A DNA stretch of 64,000 bases from Emticicia oligotrophica DSM 17448 (GTDB taxonomy: Bacteria; Bacteroidota; Bacteroidia; Cytophagales; Spirosomataceae): contig NC_018748.1 of the NCBI RefSeq assembly GCF_000263195.1, forward strand, positions 992,001-1,056,000. Direction: 5' to 3'. The notes below the pieces were generated by a model that ran no database searches, was not told where the DNA came from, and saw only the letters and a list, made by a program, of their open reading frames with translations. Positions 1 through 9,115 of the stretch are shown here, piece after piece. Position numbers and translations under genes: made by a program. The first letter of the stretch is position 1, and every line of letters begins with the position of its first letter.

Positions 1-621
1 AATGTTAATAACGGAGCTAAAACACGTTGGGCAAATTTCTTCCACGGTTTCTTTATTTTAGCTTTCGTTTTATTAGCTTCTCATTTGATAGAATTAATCC
101 CAAATACTGCTTTAGCAGCCATGCTAATTACAGTTGGTATAAAATTAGCACATCCTAGAGAGTTCATTCATACTTTCAAGATTGGTAGAGAACAATTAGG
201 AATTTTCTTAGTTACTATTTTCTTTACTCTTTTCGAAGATTTATTGGTTGGTATCGCCGCTGGTATGTTGCTAAAAATTATCATTCACATGTATCATGGT
301 GCTTCGGTAACGGCTCTTTTCAAAGCCCCTGTAGTAGTTTCATTTACCGATGATACTTATTTAGTTGAAATTGATAGAGCTGCAATTTTTACAAATTATT
401 TGGGTATTAAGTCTAAACTTGAAGCTATTCCTCCAGGATTCAAAGTAATTGTTGATTTAAAGGGCACGAAATTGGTTGACCACTCTGTTATGGAAAACTT
501 ACACCATTTTGAACACGATTATACGCAAAGCGGTGGAACTGTTCAATTAATAGGCTTAGACAATCACGTACCGGTTTCTGAACACAGATTAGCTGCACGT
601 GTGAATTCTGCATTAGCATAA
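1..621 (+). CDS. SulP-family anion transporter, C-terminal part (5' truncated by window edge)
   Basis: The reading frame is open from the first base, so the gene starts upstream of the window. The visible N-terminal residues (NVNNGAKTRWANFFHG) match the conserved stretch of SulP sulfate/bicarbonate/anion permeases just before the last membrane helices. Hydrophobic segments follow (FILAFVLLASHLIELI, then LGIFLVTIFFTLFEDLLVGIAAGMLL in two pieces). The last ~95 residues form a STAS-type domain, with VIVDLKGTKLVDHSVMENL as the usual strand-helix core. The protein sits in the inner membrane with the STAS domain in the cytoplasm. The transported anion cannot be told from this part. A strong hairpin terminator follows, so it is the last gene of its unit. 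Confidence 0.85.
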   Translation, partial: NVNNGAKTRWANFFHGFFILAFVLLASHLIELIPNTALAAMLITVGIKLAHPREFIHTFKIGREQLGIFLVTIFFTLFEDLLVGIAAGMLLKIIIHMYHGASVTALFKAPVVVSFTDDTYLVEIDRAAIFTNYLGIKSKLEAIPPGFKVIVDLKGTKLVDHSVMENLHHFEHDYTQSGGTVQLIGLDNHVPVSEHRLAARVNSALA

Positions 622-630
622 TATTGCCTA

Positions 631-665
631 ATTAGCGTTAGTCGTGAATGACTAACGCTAATCTT
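631..665 (+). terminator. Rho-independent-type hairpin after the SulP gene
   Basis: ATTAGCGTTAGTC (631-643) pairs with GACTAACGCTAAT (650-662) around a 6-nt loop. The following sequence (CTTTCG) is only weakly T-rich. Confidence 0.7.
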
Positions 666-693
666 TCGCTTCGATAAAAATACTGTTTGAAAA

Positions 694-1971
694 ATGAATG
701 CTAGACACTTTTTGTGCTATTTTTTAATAGTGCCCATAACAACCTTTGCTCAAAAACAAATAACTTTTCATTTTCAACAGACCGTTGTTTCACAAACCAA
801 ACCCAGTATTAGTGCCCCTTATAGTGGAAATAACAGCCTAGTATCCAATAAAGAAACGCAAGCCTCTATCACGGCAACCTTTTTTACTGGTTCAAAATTA
901 TGGAAGGGAGCAGAAGGCTACTTTGATGCTGAATTATCTGGTGGAAGTGGCCTCAGTGGTGCAAAAGGAATTGCGGGCTTTACAAATGGTGAGGCCTTTA
1001 GAATTGGGGATTCTGCTCCAAAAATCTACTTAGCAAGATTTTACCTAAAGCAAACAATTCCTTTAAGCAAAGAGTATATTCTCGTTGCAGATGGAATTAA
1101 TCAAGTTGCTACAAAATACCCAACCAAATATCTGAGATTCGTAGTTGGCAAGTTTTGCTTATCTGATTTTTTCGATAATAATTCTTACAGCCATGACCCT
1201 CGAACTCAATTTTTGAATTGGGCCTTAATGAGCAATGGAGCTTGGGATTATGCCGCCAACGTACGTGGCTATACCACTGGATACGTGATTGAATACGGCA
1301 GCCCCCAATTGGGAGTAAGGTTTAGTACAACGGCTGTACCCACAACAGCAAATGGCCCCGATTTGAATTATAATTTTGCTAAAAACTATTCACATTCTTT
1401 CGAAATAAATAAATCAATTGGGCAAAAAACAATCATTCGGGCTTTGGCTTACTATACCAAAACTTATATGGGCAATTATACAGAAGCAGCCCAAAGTACC
1501 GATAAAAACATTATAAATACTCGCAAGGATGGACGTACGAAAGTTGGATTTGGATTAAATGCCGAACAACAATTAAGTCCGAATTCTGGCTTATTCTTTA
1601 GAACAAGTTGGAATGATGGCCGAAACGAAACTTGGGCTTTCACCGAAATCGACCAATCAATTAGTCTTGGATTTTCGAATAATGGCACCAAATGGAAACG
1701 CCCGAATGATACTTTCGGCGTTGCAGTTGTTGCTAATGGAATCTCAAAACAACACCGAAATTACCTAAGTGAAGGAGGATATGGTTTTATGGTTGGCGAT
1801 GGTAAACTCAATTATGGTTTAGAAAAAATCTTTGAAACGTATTATAATATTCACTTACACGATAAACATTTTTGGCTAGCTCCCAATTATCAATTTGTTG
1901 TGAATCCTGCCTATAATAAAGACCGAGGGCCCGTCAATGTGTTTAGTTTAAGAGCACATGCCGAATTTTAA
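694..1971 (+). CDS. Carbohydrate porin, OprB-like outer membrane protein
   Basis: 425 residues with a Sec signal peptide (MNARHFLCYFLIVPITTFAQ) and amphipathic, aromatic-rich beta segments ending in a C-terminal phenylalanine (HAEF), as expected for an outer membrane barrel. The N-terminal third, with GAEGYFDAELSGGSGLSGA and GEAFRIGD, resembles Bacteroidota members of the OprB carbohydrate-selective porin family. The central segment describing a periplasmic/plug constriction is not resolvable by eye. It lies between two hairpin terminators together with the DUF2490 gene, so the two may be co-transcribed. The family call rests on recalled similarity; an unspecified alginate-export-type barrel is the alternative. 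Confidence 0.6.
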   Translation: MNARHFLCYFLIVPITTFAQKQITFHFQQTVVSQTKPSISAPYSGNNSLVSNKETQASITATFFTGSKLWKGAEGYFDAELSGGSGLSGAKGIAGFTNGEAFRIGDSAPKIYLARFYLKQTIPLSKEYILVADGINQVATKYPTKYLRFVVGKFCLSDFFDNNSYSHDPRTQFLNWALMSNGAWDYAANVRGYTTGYVIEYGSPQLGVRFSTTAVPTTANGPDLNYNFAKNYSHSFEINKSIGQKTIIRALAYYTKTYMGNYTEAAQSTDKNIINTRKDGRTKVGFGLNAEQQLSPNSGLFFRTSWNDGRNETWAFTEIDQSISLGFSNNGTKWKRPNDTFGVAVVANGISKQHRNYLSEGGYGFMVGDGKLNYGLEKIFETYYNIHLHDKHFWLAPNYQFVVNPAYNKDRGPVNVFSLRAHAEF

Positions 1972-2044
1972 GCCTTTTCTTTAAAAGAATTAATCATATC
2001 ATTAATATTTGCTTTATTTTTCAGTAATCTTTTATAAAAATCCA

Positions 2045-2839
2045 ATGAGAAACTTTCAAAAACTCTTATTTTTAGCAATTTTAGTTACAACTTTTTCACC
2101 TACTTTTGCTCAAATTAAAAGTCAAAACAACAATATTTGGCTACACTACGTTGGTAAAAATATGCTTAACAAAAAGCTTTCGTTTACGCTAGAAGCTACT
2201 ATGCGATATGCCAACGGCTTTAGTGAAAAACAGCAATATTTCATTCGTCCTTCATTCGACTATCAGTTTACCAAGCACTTTATCGGAAGCATCGGTTTTA
2301 GTCATTATAATACTTATGTTTATGGTATCCCTGCCATAAACAAACGCCCTATTCCAGAAAATCACCCTTGGATTCAAGGTACTTTTAACCATCAATTTGG
2401 TGATTTAAAGCTAACCAATCGTTTACGTAATGAATTTCGTTTTGTAGGGATTGCCTCAAGTACGGTACCCACACCAACAAGTCAAAGCGATTATACGATT
2501 AGCGATTACAAATTCCGTGACCGTTTTCGTTACATGATTTTAGCTACATATCCACTCGTAAAGAAAGATAACAAGCCCAAATTACTCGGAATCATCGGCG
2601 ACGAAGCATTCATGAATATTGGTAAATTAGGCACTGATGTTAGCAAAAATAATGTTGGAAAGACCTTCATGAACCAAAACCGTATTATTGCTGGTTTGGG
2701 GTATGTCATCAATCCTCACCACCAAATTCAGGTGTGCTATATTCAACAAAACATCTGGAACTTCCCTGATACTATTGAGGAAAGTAACCCAACTGTTCGA
2801 TTATCTTACCTTACCAATCTTTCATTTGCCAAGAAATAA
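2045..2839 (+). CDS. DUF2490 family outer membrane protein
   Basis: 264 residues from the ATG at 2045. A longer frame opens with TTG at 2009, but the ATG is directly followed by a proper signal peptide (MRNFQKLLFLAILVTTFSPTFAQ), so it is the better start. The mature part has the DUF2490 pattern: an early NNIWLHYVGK segment, then alternating strands with many aromatic residues, including RLRNEFRF and DRFRYMILATYPL. Members are predicted small outer membrane barrels of unknown role. It lies 73 nt after the porin with no terminator between, and a hairpin terminator follows, so the two are probably one operon. Confidence 0.7.
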   Translation: MRNFQKLLFLAILVTTFSPTFAQIKSQNNNIWLHYVGKNMLNKKLSFTLEATMRYANGFSEKQQYFIRPSFDYQFTKHFIGSIGFSHYNTYVYGIPAINKRPIPENHPWIQGTFNHQFGDLKLTNRLRNEFRFVGIASSTVPTPTSQSDYTISDYKFRDRFRYMILATYPLVKKDNKPKLLGIIGDEAFMNIGKLGTDVSKNNVGKTFMNQNRIIAGLGYVINPHHQIQVCYIQQNIWNFPDTIEESNPTVRLSYLTNLSFAKK

Positions 2840-2860
2840 TTGCTTTATATGTAAGCTACT

Positions 2861-2896
2861 AAAAAGCCCTATTCTTCATTGAACGGGGCTTTTTTT
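2861..2896 (+). terminator. Intrinsic terminator after the DUF2490 gene
   Basis: AAAAAGCCC pairs with GGGGCTTTTTTT around 2871-2882, and the stem runs directly into a T tract (2890-2896). Confidence 0.85.
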
Positions 2897-2931
2897 ATTT
2901 GATTCTTTCAAAATCCTCAAACAATCATTGA

Positions 2932-2939
2932 TAGATTTG
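2932..2939 (+). promoter_or_regulatory. Possible -7 promoter element for crtZ
   Basis: TAGATTTG fits the Bacteroidota -7 consensus TAnnTTTG and lies 33 nt before the crtZ start. I do not see a TTG at the expected 17-23 nt upstream, so only the -7 half is supported. Confidence 0.35.
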
Positions 2940-2972
2940 TGTTAAATATAAAATTTATAAACAGTTTTATAT

Positions 2973-3431
2973 ATGATGATTTTAGCTAAGTTTTTGATTA
3001 CTATAGGGACTTTTGCATTTATGGAATTTGTAGCGTGGTTTTCTCATAAGTATATCATGCACGGCTTTGGGTGGGCATGGCACGCTGACCATCATAACCA
3101 CCATAAAGGCTTTTTTGAGAAAAACGATTATTATGCAGTTGTATTTAGCGTTGTCGCTTCCTCTACAATTATTTATGGCAACACTAACCCTGAGTTTTGG
3201 TATTTAACTTGGTTTGGAGCAGGTGTTACACTCTATGGTATCGCCTATGTTGTATTTCATGATATCATAGTTCATCGCCGTGTAAAAATCAAGTTCGTGG
3301 CAAAAAGTAAATACATGAAACGTATTATGAATGCTCATTATATTCATCATAAAGTACACACCAAAGAGGGTGGAGAAGCTTTTGGGTTTTTGTATGCTCC
3401 TAATAAATACGAGCCCAAAAAGAGAGATTAA
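2973..3431 (+). CDS. crtZ: Beta-carotene hydroxylase, CrtZ type
   Basis: 152 residues, the usual length for bacterial non-heme di-iron carotene hydroxylases of the fatty-acid-hydroxylase superfamily. All four histidine boxes are visible in order: HKYIMH (HX4H), HADHH (HX2HH), HDIIVH (HX4H) and HYIHH (HX2HH). Hydrophobic segments between them place the enzyme in the inner membrane. CrtZ adds 3-hydroxyl groups to the beta-ionone rings of beta-carotene to give zeaxanthin, which fits the yellow-orange pigments of many Cytophagales. No other carotenoid gene is nearby, so it stands as a single-gene unit with its own hairpin terminator. Confidence 0.88.
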   Translation: MMILAKFLITIGTFAFMEFVAWFSHKYIMHGFGWAWHADHHNHHKGFFEKNDYYAVVFSVVASSTIIYGNTNPEFWYLTWFGAGVTLYGIAYVVFHDIIVHRRVKIKFVAKSKYMKRIMNAHYIHHKVHTKEGGEAFGFLYAPNKYEPKKRD

Positions 3432-3461
3432 AATAACCTAAACTAATATAATTCTTTTACT

Positions 3462-3501
3462 AACGTGACATAACTTCCCCAGAAGTTTGTCACGTTTTTT
3501 T
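3462..3501 (+). terminator. Intrinsic terminator after crtZ
   Basis: Outer stem AACGTGACA (3462-3470) pairs with TGTCACGTT, inner stem AACTTC pairs with GAAGTT, and a T run ends at 3501. Confidence 0.88.
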
Positions 3502-3687
3502 ATCTAAAAATTATTATGATACCTTACAATAACCATTCCCAATTTTTTTTCATCCACATTTAATTTTACTTTTAAGGTTAATTCATTGACTATAAGTATT
3601 TTATAATTTATGAATATTATTTACATTACCTACTTTTTTAGCACGATTTTTGTAGTATTTTGACTAATTATAGTTGATTATTATTTC

Positions 3688-4455
3688 ATGAAAATTGCTG
3701 TTCTATTCCTATTATTTATTGGTTTTACAATTACTGGTTTTGCCCAAACTTCGACCGATATTACTGAAACTATTTACCGAAGTTTTTACAACGAAACTGT
3801 TACTATCAAACCCGAAAACCCTGATAAAGCCATTAAGCGTCGATATTGTATTTTTATAGATACAACTCAAAGTTCTATTTTTAGTAAAAATTTAGAACAA
3901 AGTATTGAATTAGATGATTATTATCAGTCAATTGTTTATCGTCATTGCAGAAACTTTAAAGCATCAAAAAAGTTAAATCAACTTTGGTCTTTTAAAGATG
4001 ACTCGCTCTTTCAATCACTGCCCCAAAAATGGTTTGAAGCTCAAGAATTAAATAACAAAACCTATATTTTTTGTCCCAAAAGTATTCGTGGGCATTACTC
4101 GTTTCACCTATCAGATTCTACCATTGTGGTAACTAAAGGAGAAGGACCAGAAACACATTTTATAAAAACTGTGAAGAAATTACAGAACTCAATCATGATT
4201 GATTGTTTTCAAGGAAGTAAATTTACTATCAAGATTCTTGACACTAAAACCCAATTAGCCATTTGGAAAATCGAAGATAATATATATGAACATAGCGTTA
4301 TATATCGTCTTTCCGTACCCGTGAATAGTTTCAAATATTATCACAAAATAGTGAATCATAGTATTGAAGATAAAATCCCCGATGACCTCGTATTTGATGA
4401 GATTGACTTTGAAGATATTTTATCCTTTACTGGTAAAATGAAAGCAAGATTTTAA
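3688..4455 (+). CDS. Exported protein of unknown function
   Basis: 255 residues with a clear Sec signal peptide (MKIAVLFLLFIGFTITGFAQ); the rest is soluble. I recognise no family. The mature part is rich in Lys, Asp and Ser, with a KAIKRRYCIFIDTTQSSIF segment and several beta-like stretches, and no repeats or metal motifs. It is preceded by a 256-nt AT-rich intergenic region and followed by a bidirectional hairpin, so it is probably transcribed alone. A periplasmic or surface location is inferred from the signal peptide only. Confidence 0.7.
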   Translation: MKIAVLFLLFIGFTITGFAQTSTDITETIYRSFYNETVTIKPENPDKAIKRRYCIFIDTTQSSIFSKNLEQSIELDDYYQSIVYRHCRNFKASKKLNQLWSFKDDSLFQSLPQKWFEAQELNNKTYIFCPKSIRGHYSFHLSDSTIVVTKGEGPETHFIKTVKKLQNSIMIDCFQGSKFTIKILDTKTQLAIWKIEDNIYEHSVIYRLSVPVNSFKYYHKIVNHSIEDKIPDDLVFDEIDFEDILSFTGKMKARF

Positions 4456-4490
4456 TATAAATTACTGATAATCGCTGTTGAAAGAATGCG

Positions 4491-4516
4491 GGCCATAATT
4501 TTTTTATGGCCTTTTC
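4491..4516. terminator. Bidirectional terminator between convergent genes
   Basis: GGCCATAA (4491-4498) pairs with TTATGGCC (4504-4511) and is followed by TTTTCTT on the plus strand. It lies between the convergent genes ending at 4455 and 4517. Confidence 0.75.
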
Positions 4517-5638
4517 TTATAGTTTACAACTCAAATATAAACCCTCAGAGTGTTCGAATAATTTATGATTAAAATCGTAATATGGTTCTATTCTTAACGA
4601 AATATTTACTTTTTCTGACAAGCTCCAATCTTTTACCAGCCTCATTATCAACAAATTACGCCTATTTTCATAATATCCTTCGTTATTAAACTTTCGTGAA
4701 CTCGACTGCATCAAATCATTACCAAACGGTGCGTTAAAGAAGCTTCCAAACCAATAACTAAAACCAACTTGATATTTCTGATTCTTCCAATAAGTATTCA
4801 TGTAATAGCCCGAACCTTGCAATGGAGACTCGAAATAACCTACGTAATAATTATCCATAGTCACCGAACTTTGTCCACTAAATGCCTTCTTTAACCTTAG
4901 CCCTAAAGCAGGATTCATAAGTGTACGAACGGGTTGTAAGCTTTGAATATTTTGCCCTCCTAAATGCAATACACTAGCTTGCGTAAGAGCTTGAACCTTA
5001 AAATCTCTAATACTTATCGATGGACTGTAAAAAGACACCCCAGCCCAAATTCGCTCTTGATTCGTTCTTCCTGCAATTGTGGTTTGTTGCCAGTCGAGCC
5101 AGCCATCAAAGAATGTATCTTTCTTTTCGTATTTAGCCTGAAATCCATGTTCTAGAGGTTGATTGAGCAAACGCTCAAACGACACCAAAGGCTCTATCAT
5201 TCGGTGGTTGATATTTCCTTCTATATTACCAAATAAAAAACGCCAATCCTTTTGTTTGACCTGTACAGTAAATGTTGGTTCGATTTCTTTCAGACCATTA
5301 TAGCCATATTCTTTCCTAACAAATACTCCAGCCTTAATTTGTACTTTTTTATGAACTTCATAACCAATGCTTGGGTTCACATAATAGCCAATAAGTGTGT
5401 ATCCATCAGCAATTTCGTTGAAGTATTCGTTGTTTTTAATATAAATTAAGGAATTTAAGTTAAATTGTACTTTTCCAATTTCAATGCCTTTAAAATTATG
5501 TTTACTTTCAAGATTGTTATTATCTACTTGTGCGTATACATGTATGTGTACACACAGCATAAAACACATACAAAAAAATAAATATTTTAAAAAACCACTC
5601 ATCATCAAAAAAGACCTTTTATCATTTTTTTTGAGCAT
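4517..5638 (-). CDS. Predicted outer membrane beta-barrel protein, unknown function
   Basis: 373 residues when started at the ATG at 5638. The frame is open 15 codons further, but those residues do not look like protein start sequence. A second possible start is the MM pair about 12 codons in, which begins the signal peptide (SGFLKYLFFCMCFMLCVHIH, then VYAQ). The mature protein alternates aromatic and polar residues over many short strands (for example GYYVNPSIGYEVHKKVQIKA) and ends SLRIEPYYDFNHKLFEHSEG followed by LYLSCKL. This is typical of a barrel, but I cannot assign a family. It is convergent with the upstream exported protein and divergent from recA. Confidence 0.65.
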   Translation of the reverse strand: MLKKNDKRSFLMMSGFLKYLFFCMCFMLCVHIHVYAQVDNNNLESKHNFKGIEIGKVQFNLNSLIYIKNNEYFNEIADGYTLIGYYVNPSIGYEVHKKVQIKAGVFVRKEYGYNGLKEIEPTFTVQVKQKDWRFLFGNIEGNINHRMIEPLVSFERLLNQPLEHGFQAKYEKKDTFFDGWLDWQQTTIAGRTNQERIWAGVSFYSPSISIRDFKVQALTQASVLHLGGQNIQSLQPVRTLMNPALGLRLKKAFSGQSSVTMDNYYVGYFESPLQGSGYYMNTYWKNQKYQVGFSYWFGSFFNAPFGNDLMQSSSRKFNNEGYYENRRNLLIMRLVKDWSLSEKVNISLRIEPYYDFNHKLFEHSEGLYLSCKL

Positions 5639-5893
5639 TGTATTAGATAATTGTATTACCTTTGTGATGTTCAACCACTCCACATAGGAAGTGATTTTGA
5701 TGAGAGTACATAAAAAAACACAACAAGATTTATTGAAAATTTCAAAAAATTAAATTGTACTTTTTTAATACAACACAAACAAAAACACACAAAAATATAT
5801 TGTTAAAAAATAGACTAAATTGAAATATAAGCAAAATTTACTTAAATAGTAAAACTTTATAGTAATAACATTAAAATCCAAATCTAAAATAAA

Positions 5894-6979
5894 ATGGCAG
5901 CAGACAAAGAAACTAAAGGTGACGACAGAGCTAACAAATTGAAGAGTCTCCAAACTACTATGGAGAAGTTAGATAAAACGTATGGCAAAGGAACAGTCAT
6001 GCGTTTGAGTGATGCAAAAGTAATGGAAGTTCCTTCTATTTCGACTGGCTCTCTTGGTCTTGACCTTGCTTTGGGTGTAGGTGGCTTCCCGAAAGCTCGT
6101 ATCATTGAAATTTATGGCCCAGAGTCTTCGGGTAAAACAACACTTGCGATGCAAGCCATTGCAGAATCTCAAAAACAAGGTGGTATTGCTGCTTTCATTG
6201 ATGCTGAACACGCTTTCGACCGCACTTACGCCGAAAAACTAGGCATTGATACTAAAAACTTACTTATCTCACAACCTGACTACGGTGAGCAAGCTCTTGA
6301 AATTGCCGAGCATTTGATTAGCTCAGGAGCCGTTGATATTATCGTGATTGACTCAGTAGCGGCCCTTGTTCCAAAAGCCGAACTTGAAGGCGATATGGGT
6401 GATAGCAAAATGGGCTTACAAGCACGTATGATGTCGCAGGCTATGCGTAAACTAACCGGTACAATCAACAAAACTGGTTGTTGCTGTATCTTCATCAACC
6501 AATTACGTGATAAGATTGGTGTGATGTTTGGAAGTCCAGAAACAACTACTGGTGGTAATGCCTTGAAATTCTATGCTTCGATGCGTATTGATATTCGTAG
6601 AATAGGTCAAATCAAAGATGGTGAAGATATCCTAGGTAACCGTACTCGTGTAAAAGTTGTTAAGAACAAACTAGCTCCTCCATTCAAAGTAGTAGAATTT
6701 GATATTCTTTACGGACAAGGTGTATCGAAAGCTGGAGAAATACTTGACCTTGCGGTTGACCTTGAAATTGTAAAAAAATCAGGTTCGTGGTTCTCTTACG
6801 GCACCTCAAAATTAGGCCAAGGCCGTGATGCCGTTCGTGATATGTTGAAGGATAATCCAGAATTAATGGCTGAATTAGAAGATAAAATCAAGGCTGCCGT
6901 AGCTTCTGATGCCGATGCGTTGATGGATAGTAAGCCAGGTGACCAAGATGGTATAGTAGAAGACGATACCCAAGAATAA
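5894..6979 (+). CDS. recA: RecA recombinase
   Basis: 361 residues, close to the usual 340-360. Walker A is GPESSGKTT near residue 75, the L1-region segment is [16 protein letters not shown], and the L2 region is [19 protein letters not shown]. It also has the Walker B aspartate in IIVIDSV and an acidic C-terminal tail ([13 protein letters not shown]). RecA forms ATP-dependent filaments on single-stranded DNA and drives strand exchange in recombination and repair. It is transcribed alone, with a 255-nt AT-rich upstream region and a strong terminator after it. I see no LexA-type operator, as expected for many Bacteroidota. Confidence 0.98.
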   Translation: MAADKETKGDDRANKLKSLQTTMEKLDKTYGKGTVMRLSDAKVMEVPSISTGSLGLDLALGVGGFPKARIIEIYGPESSGKTTLAMQAIAESQKQGGIAAFIDAEHAFDRTYAEKLGIDTKNLLISQPDYGEQALEIAEHLISSGAVDIIVIDSVAALVPKAELEGDMGDSKMGLQARMMSQAMRKLTGTINKTGCCCIFINQLRDKIGVMFGSPETTTGGNALKFYASMRIDIRRIGQIKDGEDILGNRTRVKVVKNKLAPPFKVVEFDILYGQGVSKAGEILDLAVDLEIVKKSGSWFSYGTSKLGQGRDAVRDMLKDNPELMAELEDKIKAAVASDADALMDSKPGDQDGIVEDDTQE

Positions 6980-7016
6980 CGATGAAAAATTAGATTATAG
7001 GAAATAAGTAAACGTT

Positions 7017-7047
7017 AAAAAGACAGCCTTTTAGGCTGTCTTTTTTT
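7017..7047 (+). terminator. Intrinsic terminator after recA
   Basis: AAAAAGACAGCC (7017-7028) pairs with GGCTGTCTTTTT (7034 onward) and is followed by a T run. Confidence 0.9.
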
Positions 7048-7067
7048 ATTACAATAAACTGATAATT

Positions 7068-7502
7068 TTATAATGTAGAATCAGACTTAGCTTCGGTTTT
7101 AGGCTCTGTATGATTCGGAAAAGTTTGAACTGGCACTGGGTGACTTAGAAATTCTACATCTGTAATAAAATACTTAGTATCTCCATTCCAAGGGAATTGA
7201 AAGAATTTTTCGGAATATTTTAAAGTTATACGCTCGCCAGTTTTTAAGGCTCTTTGTAATTTCGTAATCACTGAATCGGTCTTGCAAGAAAAATCAAAAT
7301 AACGAGGTGTTAGCGTACCTGTTTCTCCTGAATAACCTCCTTCATTGAGTACTCCTTCGTAAGTTTTAAAAACGTAGCCACGCTCGCTTAGTTTGGAAAT
7401 TGTTCCTGCTCTTTCTCCTTTTGAGTAATACCCTGCCGTAAGATAATACCCTACTGCTATCAATAATAATAGTATAATAATTAAAGTGGCTTTAAGTTTC
7501 AT
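7068..7502 (-). CDS. Small membrane-anchored protein of unknown function
   Basis: 144 residues starting at an ATG. The N-terminus is one hydrophobic helix (ATLIIILLLLIAVGYYL) with a Lys-rich start and no obvious cleavage site, so it is probably an inner-membrane anchor with the rest in the periplasm. The soluble part contains GTISKLSERGYVFKTYEG and LKTGERITLKYSEKFFQFPW, a pattern I associate with a small conserved Bacteroidota protein lacking a defined function. The end is charged and probably disordered (HTEPKTEAKSDSTL). It is convergent with recA and divergent from the sulfatase, so probably monocistronic. Confidence 0.65.
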   Translation of the reverse strand: MKLKATLIIILLLLIAVGYYLTAGYYSKGERAGTISKLSERGYVFKTYEGVLNEGGYSGETGTLTPRYFDFSCKTDSVITKLQRALKTGERITLKYSEKFFQFPWNGDTKYFITDVEFLSHPVPVQTFPNHTEPKTEAKSDSTL

Positions 7503-7723
7503 TTTTATTGAGTTTTTGTATTTTTAATGATACAAAAGAACGGATTTTTTAGAAAAATGCAAATAATTATGTGTTGTAAGGCTATCCTTAAGGAGCACCT
7601 CAACATATAACTTATGACAGGTTTTTTCTAAACTTGTCACAAAACCCATTCAACGAAAAACAGGATAAGTTTATTCAGAAAAAAGTTTAACTTGCTTACC
7701 CGAATTAATTCAACCTTAATATC

Positions 7724-9112
7724 ATGCGAAAACTTATTTCTTACTCACTGATTCTATCATCACTGATAGTATTAGTTTCAGCAAAACCAAGTCACGAAAA
7801 TATTCTTACAAAACCCAATATTATTTACATTATGGCCGATGATTTAGGCTATGGTGATATTGGATGTTACGGACAAAAAACATTAAAAACCCCCAATCTC
7901 GATAAAATGGCTGCTGAAGGTATTCGCTTCACCGATTTTTATTCAGGAAATACGGTTTGTGCTCCCTCGCGATATGCCTTAATGACAGGCCTACACATGG
8001 GGCACGCCTATATACGTGGTAATGGAGAATTTCCGATACGTGAAAACGAACAAGTTTTACCGAAAATCATGCAAGAAAATGGTTATACTACAGCCATGTT
8101 TGGCAAATGGGGATTAGGTCAAAGTCATAATACAGGTTCGCCAGAAAAACAAGGCTGGGACGAGTTTTTGGGTTATGCCACCCAAGGGCATGCTCACCGA
8201 TTTTATACCAATAATTTATGGGCAATTCAAAATGGAAAATGTGTGAGTTATCCGATGGATTCTCTTCAACATTCTCATCCATTTATTACTGAAAAAGCCT
8301 TTGATTTTATAAAAAAAGGTCATGAAAAGCCATTTTTTCTCTACTGGGCTATTACAATGCCACACGCCGAAATGTATGCTCCTCCTGCTACTTTAAAGAA
8401 ATATTTGAATTCGGATGGAAGCAGTATTTTTGAAGAGAAAAAACCATTTGTACAAATGGCCAAAGGCGGACGCTCATATCGGTCACAAGATAAACCAAAT
8501 GCCAATATGGCTGCCATGATAGACCACATGGATGCAGATATTGGCCGCTTAATTGCTCTTCTCAAAGAATTAGGTTTAGATAAAAATACTTACGTTTTCT
8601 TCACTTCTGATAATGGACCCCACAATGAGGGTGGCCGAGATATGGAGTTTTTTGATAGTAATGGCTCACTCAAAGGTTTCAAAAGAGATTTGTATGAAGG
8701 AGGTATTAGAGTACCGATGATTGCTTGGGGAGCGAATATCCCCAAAGGGAAAATAACCCATGAGCCATTAGCAAACTGGGATGTATTGCCCACTTTTACT
8801 AATTTAATTCGAGCAAAAACACCTCAAAACATTGATGGTATTTCATTTGCCAATATTTTAGCTGGGAAGAAAATTAAACAAAAGCACGATTATTTGTATT
8901 GGGAATTCCATGAAAGAGGCTTCGACCAAGCAGTAAGAAAAGGTAAATGGAAACTAGTGAAACAAAAAGGAAACACTGAATTATTCGATTTGAGCACAGA
9001 CCTTGCAGAAACAACAAATTTAGCAGTAAAATACCCTAAAATTGTGGCAGAAATGGAGAAAATCATGCAAACTTCAAGGGCCGATTCGGAGTTATTTCCT
9101 GTGAAGAAATAG
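7724..9112 (+). CDS. Arylsulfatase (S1-family sulfatase), exported
   Basis: 462 residues with a Sec-type signal peptide over the first ~20. The sulfatase signature CAPSR is at residues 79-83; Cys79 would be converted to formylglycine. Asp39-Asp40 (MADDLGYGD) are the expected calcium ligands, and the second metal segment is FFTSDNGPHNEGG. GKWGLGQ and the C-terminal KGKWKLVKQ-ELFDLSTD region complete the family pattern. It would hydrolyse a sulfate ester in the periplasm, but the substrate is not predictable here. No sulfatase-maturing enzyme gene is in the window. Its stop codon is only 3 nt from that of the convergent anti-sigma candidate. Confidence 0.92.
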   Translation: MRKLISYSLILSSLIVLVSAKPSHENILTKPNIIYIMADDLGYGDIGCYGQKTLKTPNLDKMAAEGIRFTDFYSGNTVCAPSRYALMTGLHMGHAYIRGNGEFPIRENEQVLPKIMQENGYTTAMFGKWGLGQSHNTGSPEKQGWDEFLGYATQGHAHRFYTNNLWAIQNGKCVSYPMDSLQHSHPFITEKAFDFIKKGHEKPFFLYWAITMPHAEMYAPPATLKKYLNSDGSSIFEEKKPFVQMAKGGRSYRSQDKPNANMAAMIDHMDADIGRLIALLKELGLDKNTYVFFTSDNGPHNEGGRDMEFFDSNGSLKGFKRDLYEGGIRVPMIAWGANIPKGKITHEPLANWDVLPTFTNLIRAKTPQNIDGISFANILAGKKIKQKHDYLYWEFHERGFDQAVRKGKWKLVKQKGNTELFDLSTDLAETTNLAVKYPKIVAEMEKIMQTSRADSELFPVKK

Positions 9113-9115
9113 AAA

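Noticed and set aside
1476-1691. Frames on the opposite strand of real genes (for example within the porin gene)
   Set aside because: They overlap strongly supported genes, lack start signals and family features, and are expected shadows.
5657-5664. TACCTTTG as a recA promoter
   Set aside because: It fits TAnnTTTG but lies about 230 nt before recA, inside the upstream region of a divergent gene, and no TTG partner is at the right distance.
7514-7537. TTTTGTAT...ATACAAAA palindrome upstream of the small membrane protein
   Set aside because: The arms are AT-rich, the spacer is different from the 8-5-8 operator pattern, and it does not share the flanks. It could be a chance palindrome in low-GC DNA.
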